From assembly GCA_036435485.1 (NCBI GenBank), contig CM071600.1:119776046-119840045 (forward strand): a DNA stretch of 64,000 nucleotides, written 5' to 3'. Below, in pieces: positions 44,044 through 54,008 of this stretch. Below the pieces are notes generated by a model. The model worked only from the letters and a program-made list of their open reading frames with translations, was not told the origin of the DNA and did no database searches. The DNA comes from Saposhnikovia divaricata. Taxonomy: Eukaryota; Streptophyta; Magnoliopsida; Apiales; Apiaceae. Within the stretch, counting starts at the first letter, position 1. Every line of letters starts with the position of its first letter. Both the position numbers and the translations under genes were made by a program.

Positions 44044-47000
44044 TTAGGAGCGGAGTTTCGGGTAACATCGAAGTTTGGCGTAAAGACCATCAAGTGCGGC
44101 ATACAAAGGCTCAGCAGCCTTTGGCCTGTCCACTGTGCCCAAAAGGATGTCAGTTGTGGTAAGATAAGGATCGCCATAGAACTGGAGATTTGCATCCAGC
44201 CTTGTGGCAACGATGTTCCCCTCCAGTGAGACACCAACAAATGCACCTAAGCCATTAAAGCTAACATCAGTTACCAATTGTTCTTCAAAACATTTTAAAA
44301 CATGATTAAAAGAGAGTATTTGTGCAAACTGTGACTAGTAAAGTGAATTCTTATGTGAACCTCGCCCAGCTTTTAGGCTCGTGTGAGTTTGCTTACCAAC
44401 TTTATAACTTGCTTTATATTATCTATAAAATTGGAATAGTTACAGATCAAATGTAAAAGAAAAAATTTCCTATTAAAGACATACTAAAAGAAACACAAGT
44501 TTACAGAGCATTTCAATCACAGAGGTACTCATGTGACCAGCAGCGTAAGACCACCCTATCCCACTGAAATGTTCAGGGATCCAGCAAAAGCAATCCCTAA
44601 CCACCCCAAAGCACAAGGAAAAAAAGATAAGAAGAAAAAAAAAAGATGCGAACAAGTGGACATGTGTTTTGTACAAATTATTTAAATTTTAAAAGTAGCC
44701 CATTTCTCATTAGGTATTCCACAATTTAGACATGTTTGGTTTCATTGTTTGGAAGCGCGCTGTCAAATGTCAATTGTGAGGAGCTTATTTTTTATTTACT
44801 AAAAGTTGTTAGGACTTTAGGGTAACTATGAGCTGTAAGCACTGCTGACATGACAGTCACAAGTTCTCGATGACATTTTCCTGCAATCTTCACCATGTCT
44901 TTGTTTCAGCAAATTGTGTACAGAAAGGTGACCCGACTTGATCACACCACGTAATATAAAAAAAAAAAAAAAAAACTTAATATCCTGCCTCGAGTCACAG
45001 ATTTTCAACCTAGTTGCGACTAGCCAATTTAAACTGCTTCAAACACCAAATTCATAGTACTTCAAAGACTTTTCAAGCAAGACACATCACACCTTGCATT
45101 TCTTGTGTCAGATACTTAACCCAATAAGTTATTACCTACTCAATGCATCTAACAACAGCTTGTAGATATTTCCATTATTTCAAGTAAAAAAGGCGGATCA
45201 TGTGACTACATGTTAATAATCCAAAACAAACATAAAAAATTTTAAAAAATAATAATACACACTCAGAAATCGAAAGCTATAACTGATAATCCTCTAAAAA
45301 AACTGCTGGATGAGCACAAATATTGTCTGGAATACATACCTTTACTACAACTGTAAGTATAGCACATGCCAGACCCTCTATCACCAGCTCGAAGGTCAGC
45401 TTCCAGCACTCTCCCGACAGGGCCTGCCGCAACACTGCAACCAGCTCCAAGAGAAAAATGCACGCGACTACAAAATGTTTTCACCGCTTTGGAATCATGA
45501 AGAACAATTATGAAGTCCATGAGCTCACCCCCAACCTAAAATAACATGCAAAAGAAAAGACATCACATGGATATGGAGATAAAAGACAAATCATTCAAAC
45601 TTAAAAAAGAAACCCCAATGTTTTAATTCATCTTGTAATGGTTTATATATACACAACAAAAGACCATGAAATTAATATGTTTTTAAACAGACACTTTCAG
45701 ACCAACAGTTCATTCAGAAAATTATGAAATCCATGAGCTCATTCTTCCGACCTCGTGCTGCATGGTTATAGTATAGCAGAAATCCAACAAATTCAAAAAG
45801 TAGGAACAATTTGAAAAGAGAAAGGTCGGCTGGATGCATGTAATACCTGAGCACCCCATCCTAAACCAACAGATAGTATAGCAGATGGAGCAGACCATGA
45901 TCCATCAGGCCTTCGAGCAATCACCAAGCCAGTACCAAGTTTATAAGCAAGTAGAACTCCGGCTTTAGCAACCGTTAAAATTGCCAAACCTTTGGCCCCT
46001 TTCAAAACTGCAGAGGGTATAGACTTCTCAGGGTTCAACCTAGCAACCTGTTTTAGGGCAAGAATGGATTAAGAAAGTATTACTACACACATATATCCAA
46101 CTACTCGTCGGAGAAGACAAAAATATGTATTTGACAACATATCAAAAATACGTATTTGACAATATATTACTACCTGAGTAGGAGTGTGATTATTACAGCT
46201 AACCAAAAGTGAAAAGGTTGAACAAGAACAAAGGTTCAAAACTTTTAAAAAAATTATGTAGTATATACATTTCCTGCGAGTTGCAAGAAATGACAAGCAA
46301 CAGTTTTGCTAATTGTGCTGAACACAGGAACGAGCAAGTGCATGCACCTGCCTGTGTTGTGCGTTTGAAGGGAGAGACAGAGACATACCAACAATTAAAA
46401 TGCAAAGTTATACTCCGCGAGTTCTGTTATGTCTCGTAAGGATATATTCATTCATGTCATGCAAAACTCTAATTTGAATTATTTGGCGACACTTCAATTA
46501 GAATCGGCAAGTACCTGGCTGTAATTCCTCAATGTACTTGTAGACTTGTATATTTCATGCTCCATGGACAAACCAACTGGAAGGTTTAACCATCCTCTCG
46601 TGCAAGTCCAATCCACAACATCATGCTTAGCAGTCTGTGCAGCATTGCTAATGGTGTTGATCAGAACACCTTGTAACGGGTCTAGGCGATCATAGCAGCT
46701 ATCACACACCCTTTGTGGATTCTTCTCTCTAAACTTAACGGGTAGCAAGCACCTTCCTTTTGAGCAAATCCTACAAAATATTCCTCCACAGAAGCGGCAA
46801 TGATGCCTACCTCTAGTAAGGGCAGTGAATGGAGAACTACACTGCATGCAAACTGAAGAAGAACTATCAGGCAGCCACTCTGGCGGATCAGCTTCCAATA
46901 TTTCTTTGTACGCAATATAGTTAGTGCCACTAGACTCGAGGAGAGGTGGAGCACTAGGAATGTATACTGAAGAGTGCAAAAAGGTCTCTCCATTCTTCTT

Positions 47001-47375
47001 AGATCCAAGAAATGAAACATTTGTAGTGGGTTGTTGCTGTTCTACACTGGCACTGGGATCCTTATTAGAGCCAGTCACGATTGCAACAATCCCACTCAAC
47101 ACATTTTTCAAATTCACTTCGGGTGTTCTTTGTTGCATATAATTAGAATAATCTTCACCAGAATCATATTCTTCATCAAGAAAGTCTTCAGGTTCATTAG
47201 GGATGGGGTAATTAGAATCTTGTCGAAATGATCTGGACCCTTTAGAATACACATTTTGGGCTTCTGGCACATCCCAGACAGGATCATCATAGACATCATT
47301 CAAGTGAAATTTGTTATTTTCATCTTCAAATTTGGAAAGTGGAGGATAAAAACCTCTTCCTTCTGGTGTTGTCAT
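44044..47375 (-). CDS. CFS1: FYVE-SYLF domain protein, CFS1-like endosomal autophagy factor
   Basis: Four coding exons join in phase: 46515-47375, 45847-46047, 45340-45535 and 44044-44246, giving 486 residues, close to the length I recall for Arabidopsis CFS1. Residues about 165-230 are a FYVE finger (WLPDSSS, then RGRHHCRFCGG and the last Cys pair CDSC) that should bind PI3P on endosomes. Residues about 290-480 are a SYLF (Ysc84) domain, with LKGAKGLAI and GLGWGAQ, which binds lipid and actin in other family members. Between them, GWLNLPVG (W262, L265) fits an ATG8-interacting motif. The N-terminus is acidic and disordered. CFS1 links ATG8-marked autophagosomes with multivesicular bodies. 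All key residues look intact. CFS2 is the alternative paralogue. Confidence 0.9.
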
Positions 47376-48345
47376 AAGTTATAACACTACCAAGCTGATA
47401 AATATGAGGTGACACTGCATTTTAGAAAAAAGATATATATATCACGGAAAAAACAAGCAAGGAGAACTATTTTGCTACACGTAAAAGATGTGCAGAAAGG
47501 AAAATAAGATGTACTACACCAGAAAATAAGCAATTTAACCAAGATAAGCATACGACACTTGCCAAGATGGGAAAGGTAATAAACATAGGTAGTGATGTGC
47601 GATACAATGCTCGAATAAGGAGGATAAATTGTTTAAAATGTAAAAAGTGGTACAAAATAATTGCTACTGCTCTTTTTTTATACTTCTTTAGAATATTAGA
47701 ATACAACCTTCATCGGACACCTGTGAGCACATGTAACATCGGACACCCCGACACCAACGAAAAGGTGCACCGAAAAAGAAAACCCTACAAGTCTACAAAG
47801 ATATTCGCCATCATATATAGTCCTTTTACGGAAATTAAAAAAAAACACCTAATAAAACTACATTAGAGCTTGAAGTTAAAATCGCATGTTAACATATACA
47901 GCACAGATAACCAGCAGAACCTACAATATACACATCCACATACATATTATATATTACTAACTAAAGAACAATAACTATGCCAAAAATTCAAAACAGTAAA
48001 TCAAATTCACATGCTCGAATACAAATTAAAGATGGAAACTATTTGGTCAATTAAAGTGGATTTCACATAAATCATCGTAATCAAGCGGTAATATTAGTTG
48101 AATTATCATGTAACTTAATAAATACTATCCCCTTTTCATAATTAGGGTTTTAAAACTTGATAAAAAGGAAATTGAATAATTCAATAAAAGTATAATAATT
48201 ACAAAGGAGACGACGAAGTTAATCGGAGATTACGTAGAAACTTAAGGGAAGTACCTTAGTCGATTGCGGCAGCGGCGGAATTAGAGATGGGCGTGGATAT
48301 GAAGTTGAGAATAATCCTGTCGATGACTTCGATATATATTGTGAT
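47376..48345 (-). promoter_or_regulatory. 5' leader, leader intron and core promoter of the CFS1-like gene
   Basis: On the minus strand a noncoding exon appears to end at 48255 with a good 5' splice site (ACTAAG/GTAC), and a 3' splice site lies near 47400-47420 before the ATG at 47375. A TATATATC box near 48331-48339 may set the start. The 0.85-kb intron in between holds only AT-rich DNA. The short ORFs in it are not supported. Confidence 0.5.
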
Positions 48346-49096
48346 TGTAATTTGTAAGTAATGTAAGTATCGTGTAGGATAACGTTAAATTTGTTTTACA
48401 TTATCTTGCATTTGGCTCTTTATTTCTTAAAGATAAGCATTGTCCCTAATACATATATTTTACTAAAAATTTATTACTTATATAAATAATATTATTGAAA
48501 AAATTTTGATAATAAATTTATATTTTAAATTTGAAAATTTGAAAATTTTATTTCATACATATTATAAGAATTATAATAAATGTATACACAACTATGAAAA
48601 AATCTTTTTTTTACATTTACTTATTTTATTTTTACTTTTTATATTTGTTATTCAATTTTTCTGTTATATTTTAAATTGTATTAACATAAGTAAGAATTAT
48701 TAACTTCAAAATCTTTTTTCTTAAATTACAATATTGGATATATATCTTCATTCACACAAAAAGTCTTAAACATAAAAAGAAAAACATAATTTAAACATAA
48801 TAATTAAGATGCTAAAATATAAGATAAATCTTTGAAATAATTAAATTTAACTAAGATAAATGATTTAACTTAAGAATATGGTTCTAAATTTGAATAATTA
48901 GTTATTCGGGAAAAAATATTCAATTTTATGTATTTTTATTTAACCAAAAAAAATATGCATTTTATATTTATACAATAAAAGAAATTAAACAAAAGAGAAC
49001 GAGGTTTATTGAGTAAAACCCACAAGGCAGCAGAGGCTGCAGAGCCCAAGCCACAAGGCCTAACAAGCTAGGGGCCCAAAATAATGACTTCTAGTA
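48346..49096. other. AT-rich spacer
   Basis: Over 600 bp of very A/T-rich sequence without a gene. From about 48986 a more GC-balanced segment begins that continues at 49811 beyond the MITE. Confidence 0.5.
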
Positions 49097-49800
49097 AGGG
49101 ATGAGCAAAATAAAACCGAAATCGAGCCGAAAAATCGTACCAAAAAAAAAAACCATAATCGATTAAAACTGAAAAAAACCGTAATCGAACCGAACCGACG
49201 GAACGATTTTGTAACGGTTACGGTTTTATCCCAATAACCGAACCGAAAATATAGTATTTTAATAATTTTTAATTTTATATTATATACTTATATAAAATAT
49301 AAGATAATATAGTAAGACTTATACGATTTATATAAATAAAAATATGTACTATACATTTATCTGAACTAGTCGTTGTTACAGTATGTTAAATGCTTGGGTT
49401 AATATTTTCTAAATACTGATCCTTAAACACCAAAATGCTAAATGGACCAGATGAGTTGAAAAGGTATCTCTGTTGGATCTTCTCTTTACTGTAAATTCAA
49501 ATGGGTCGAGAGTGTAGCTGCAAATTCCAGGTTTACCAATTACTTTTTTGTTATTAAAAATATTATCGCAAATATTAAGATGACATTTATAAATTTTTAT
49601 TAACATGATATTAAGATATTACGTATTTAAAATAAAAAAACCGAAAAAAACCGTAATCGACAAACGGTTAACCGAACAAAAAAAAACCGTTCCAAACGGT
49701 TCGGTTACGGTTAATAGCTAAAAACCGAATTGAACCGACATGTACGGTTTGGTAACGGTTTTCTGTAAAAACCGAGCCGAACCGACCCGTGCACACCCCT
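49097..49800. mobile_element. DNA transposon relic (704 bp) with a 10-bp target duplication
   Basis: The ends AGGGATGAGCAAAA and (inverted) AGGGGTGTGCACGGG are followed on both sides by many CCGAACCG / CGGTTCGG repeats pointing inward. A perfect 10-bp duplication ACTTCTAGTA flanks it (49087-49096, 49801-49810). The duplication length suits a Mutator-like or related element, though the ends recall hAT MITEs. No transposase. Confidence 0.8.
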
Positions 49801-49810
49801 ACTTCTAGTA

Positions 49811-50084
49811 GTGCCATGTGGCGTGCCCCTCCCCCTATAAATACTCGACTCCGGCGATAAGAAATAGGTTCATATTTTTTACACGCATGGTAAGCTTTAC
49901 ATTCTCTTTTAACTTTCTTTTATTAGAACTTTGGTCGGAATATTTACTCTTACGTTGAAGATGTTTCCGAAAGATCGACCTCGATTGGGCATTCCCTTTC
50001 AGGTACTTCAAGCCCAAATTCAACCCAAAGTTACGAACTTAAGCCCGACCCATTTCCGAGAAAGGTAAGACCCATGGAGATCCA
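49811..50084 (-). other. Possible old LTR fragment, split by the MITE
   Basis: Together with 48986-49096 this forms a segment with a CTATAAATACTCG box (49846-49853 on the + strand) in a CT-rich context, like the promoter part of an LTR. The strand is uncertain and no partner was found. Sequence up to 50361 is AT-rich and empty. Confidence 0.25.
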
Positions 50085-50366
50085 CAGACTTATCGAAAAT
50101 CACATCAAAATTTAATTTTACAAAAAAAAGAATAAATTAATTAATAATTCATGTATACTGTGTTAAGAGTTAATTGTATATCTTATTTCATTAATTTAAG
50201 CCAATTGCACTTTATTACCTTGTATTTTGCATTGTTCTATGCACAACTTAACCATTTCATTAAAAAAATTTCCTATATTATTTTAGAATTTTTAAAATAT
50301 CTTCAAATAAGAATAAAAAAACATGATCATTTTATAAAAATTTAAGTAAAATGCCCCATACTTTTT

Positions 50367-50864
50367 TGTTGTGGAATAAAAACGAGGGTTTGTATGTATT
50401 AAATACAAGGGATGGTGAGCTTCGAGCTTTAATGGTTGTTCTTGTGTTCGAGACTAATCGGTCCTCACAAGATGCCTACGTATCTCTGTATTGCTAGAGA
50501 ATCAAGCCAACGTAGTTCTGAGAATGAGGGGTCAGGCCCTTTATATAGGCTGAGAAGCCTTAGAATTAAGGTAGGAGTTGGAGACTTAATAGATAAGTCA
50601 CCTCCTTGAGGAAAGTTCTAGACTCCTTCCTTGTAGGAGTCTGCTGCCATATCGAATTGGATGCCTTGGAGGCTAAGTCTTGTAGAGATAATGTCCTTAT
50701 CTGACACTTATTGCTGAGCTGTTTATTACCCCTAATATTAATTACGAAATTAATATTAAAAATAGGACTTTGGACCCTGTTGGTGGGCCCCACGTTCGGA
50801 CCATAACGGGTCTAATTAATGCAACACTAAATGTGTCTTTAGGGCTTATTTTTAGCCCATATCA
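50367..50864 (-). repeat. 3' LTR (498 bp) of the second Tat element
   Basis: Ends TGTTGTGG...CATATCA on the + strand. Followed by the polypurine tract complement at 50865-50876. Confidence 0.93.
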
Positions 50865-50876
50865 TTTGCCCCCCAA
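50865..50876 (-). other. Polypurine tract of the second Tat element
   Basis: The complement reads TTGGGGGGCAAA, identical to 39771-39782. Confidence 0.8.
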
Positions 50877-51009
50877 CTTCTAGGAAAACTGATCAGGTTT
50901 TCCTTGAAGTTTTAACGGTCCTTTCCAAGACTCGGGTCAGGGTTCATCTTTATACACTAGTGTTTCACGAGTATTGTCTTTATGTAAAGCGTGGAGCGAC
51001 CGACGCGTT

Positions 51010-51290
51010 TACGACAATGTTAATTCGATGCTAATCGGCACTAATCAGCCTTAACGACATTTAAACAATGTTTAAACGACGTTGAACGGCATAAAACGGC
51101 ACTAAACGGTGCTTATCGGCACTAACGGTGCTAATCGGCACTTAATCGGTGCTTATCGGCACTAACGGTGCTATCGGCACTAATGGTGCTAATCGGCACT
51201 AACAAGCCTTGCACGACACTTAAACAATGTTAAGCGATTCTAAACGGCGCTAAACGGTGCTAAACGGCACTAGCGGGGGTCCAAGGGGCG
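51010..51290 (-). repeat. Short tandem repeat with GGCACTAA/CGGTGCTAA units
   Basis: Units of about 10-26 bp with GGCACTAA and its partner CGGTGCT alternate, forming small palindromes. It occupies the same 3' UTR position as the 78-bp array in the first Tat copy but has unrelated sequence. Confidence 0.8.
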
Positions 51291-51389
51291 GCAGCCCCTG
51301 GCGGGGTCCAAGGGGCAGAGCCCCTGGCTTGGAAATTTTTTATTTCCAAGGGCTAGTACTATTCAGAAATTATCATTTCGACTCAAATT

Positions 51390-52170
51390 TCCGAATTCTA
51401 ATCACAAAATTCGAGCTCAATTTCGAGCTCAAATTGTCTCCAGGTCGCAGCCATTTTTCTTGTTTCCTAAGTCATTTTCGACCTGGAAATTTCGAGGAGA
51501 AATCAGTGTATTTTCGAGCTCAATTTCGAGCTCAAACGGGGGCAAGGTCGCAGCTTTTGGTCACAGTTTTTAGTTCAAAAATGACCTGGGTTCAACGACC
51601 TCAAATTGGGGCACACACGACCTCATTTCATGTCCTGGTCGCATGGTTTTCTCCATTTTTCTAGTTCATTTTCGACTAGGATGCAACGAGCTCAACGTAA
51701 GCTTTTTCTATGTCCAGGTCGCACGTTACGAGCCCTATTCGTAGTTCAACTACGATTTCAAACGTACGACCTCATTCGGTATGGAAACGACCTCGAGTTT
51801 TCACCCAGGTCGTGACCTTCTCCCCGGCTTTTCTAGTCATTTTCGACCTCGTGCTGGCGACCTCAAACCAAGGGGAAACGACCTCAAAGTGGTTCCAGGT
51901 CGCACAGATTTTTCACACTTTCTAGTATAATTACGACCAGAATTTACCAATCTCATTGTAGTATAAATCCGACCTCAACACAACACATAGACGACCTCAA
52001 GTTAGGCCTAGGTCGTGTGGGTTTTTCATATTTTTAAATTCAAATTCGAGCTGGAGTTTGCGATCTCAAACCACGCCTCAAATGGACATGTTTTAGTTGA
52101 TTTTCTGGTTATGTGAATGAGCTCGAAATCCTATTGCAAAGCGAGGTCGTAGGTGCCGACCTCATACCAC
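51390..52170 (-). repeat. Degenerate repeat region rich in CGACCTCAAA and CCAGGTCG
   Basis: Five or more diverged units of roughly 110-150 bp. Each contains CCAGGTCGCA, a T-rich stretch ending TCTAGTTCATTTTCGAC and an ACGACCTCAAA motif. It lies in the 3' UTR. I see no coding sense in it. Confidence 0.65.
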
Positions 52171-52810
52171 CTTGTTGGAATGTTGATTCAGTTACTCATT
52201 CTTGAGTTGTTCACGAATCTCTTGATCCCAGGTTGGATCTGATAGCTTTGTTGGCCTTCTAAGGCTTCAACTTGGTTCCTTAGCCCTTGATTTATAACAC
52301 AAGGCCTGGATTCTAAGGTTGATGTTGGTGTTCTGGATCACCGACACGAGGTTTCAGGTCAATAGGAGGTGTTTGTTATGCCTTAAATGGTTTCGTGAAC
52401 CTTGACTTGTGACCTTCCGGGCCTTAACTTATTTGCTGAGACCTTGGTTTTAAGGTTATTATCAACCCTTGATTCCCTTGATTCTCATTCTAAGATGTAG
52501 GAATGATGAAGTCCCTTAGTTCTTGCCCCCCTTGCTTCATATAGTGGAGGTCTTGCTTCTCGGTTGATCGCTCAAGAAGTTCACTTGCCACTAAGCACTC
52601 AACTTTAAGTCTGGTGTGCCTTGGCTGGTTGCCAATCCTCTATCTTACTTCTAGGTTTCCAACCTTCTTCTTATACTTGTAGAACCTTGACTAGGTTTTA
52701 AGTAGCCTGATGCCTCTTGTCAGGTTCGTTTGGAGGCAGATAACCTTGTTGGCCATCAAGGCTTGAATTTTTAGATTTGAAGTTCAAGACCTCAAGTGTG
52801 GAACTGTAAA
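52171..52810 (-). other. Unassigned interior of the second Tat element
   Basis: No protein domain recognised on either strand. Presumably element 3' region. Confidence 0.4.
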
Positions 52811-52817
52811 GGACCTC

Positions 52818-53640
52818 TTATCTCAACACTCTCATTAACAGTTTCTGTACCTTCAAGGCATTATCAAGGGGCCAACCAGTCTCAAGATGAGCTTTAGGGT
52901 CTATCCTGCAGCTTACATCAACTGGTGCTACCAATTTCAAATTGATGGTGGGGGTCTTCAGGACTTGGAAGTAGACGCTCCCAGAATGGGTCTCGACCCT
53001 TGAATTGAGATAAGGCATCGACCTTTGTATTCTCCTCCCTCGGGATATACCTAGCACTCATCTAACTGGGCTATCGCAGCTTTCACAATCCTCAAGTATT
53101 TGGCCATATTCTTTTCTCTAACCTCAAACTCTCCATTGACTTGTGAGACTACCAACTTTGAGTCTCCACAGACTTTCAGGTTCTTGACCCTCAGGGCTCT
53201 TGTCAGTCTAGGTCGGCTATCAGAGCTTCATACTCCGCCTCGTTGTAGGTTATTTGGAAGTCCAACTTCAAGGCATACTCGAGTGTGAACCCATCGGGGC
53301 TTTGCAGAACTTAACCTGCACCACTGGTTTTTGTTTTAGATGCCCCATGAAAATAGAGCTTTTTGTTTTTGATGCCCCATCAAAATAGAGCATCCAATAT
53401 TCCTTCTTCTCTTCCAGGGGTTTCTCACCTTGCTGACCTTCCTGGTCTATTACCTCCTGCCCCCCGACTTCTTGGTTGTCAATGGTATATTCAACCACGA
53501 AGTCAGCTAGAGCCTGAGCTTTGATGGATGTCCTAGGCTTGTACTTAACATCGAATTCTCCTAGTTTGATTGCCCACTTGATGAGCCTTCCATTGGCTTT
53601 CGGGCTATGCAATATGTTTCTTCAGCGGGTGTTCCATCAG
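52818..53640 (-). pseudogene. RNase H fragments in the second Tat element
   Basis: On the minus strand, 53612-53290 holds RNase H end and linker (GRLIKWAIKLGEFDVKYKPR, YFDGAS). The region 53260-52818 holds the rest of the second RNase H and its tail (SGSVYFQVLKTP, LETGWPLDNAL). Frameshifts and a small internal duplication (KTKSS/HLKQK) break it. It lies downstream of post-integrase sequence, so the order is rearranged relative to the first Tat copy. Confidence 0.75.
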
Positions 53641-53694
53641 GACTTCAACGTTTGTCTTTATCCAGGGTCTTTCAAGGACTTAAACTCTTATCTG

Positions 53695-54008
53695 CTGTAA
53701 CCTAACTCTACCATTCGGGGTATGCATTCGTTTGTTTTCATTCGTGTATTCTTTTATTTTCGGTACTTGGTCTTCTTTGACTCACACATCAGGTGCTTGG
53801 CACATAAATAAAATCACAATCAATGAATGGAAAACAAACTTGCATTAATAACTTGGAAATGGGTTCAACCCTTACATAGAGTACTACTGTCCTACTCGGA
53901 GCAACATGCTCTGCAATGGTTTTAATGAACCTTATTTCTACTTCTACTATATAAATATGAAGCTAAGTCCTACTAGGATAACTTAAGCCCAATCGAGCCT
54001 TTGCAAGA
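53695..54008 (-). other. Post-integrase noncoding segment, displaced
   Basis: The segment with GAGCATGTTGCTCC and TATGTAAGGGTTGAACCC corresponds to 26150-26290 of the first Tat copy, which lies after integrase. Here it sits between two RNase H fragments. Confidence 0.7.

Noticed and set aside
47567..47866. 99-codon ORF on the + strand
   Set aside because: It lies in the leader intron of the CFS1-like gene, has no domain and shows no splice or promoter support.
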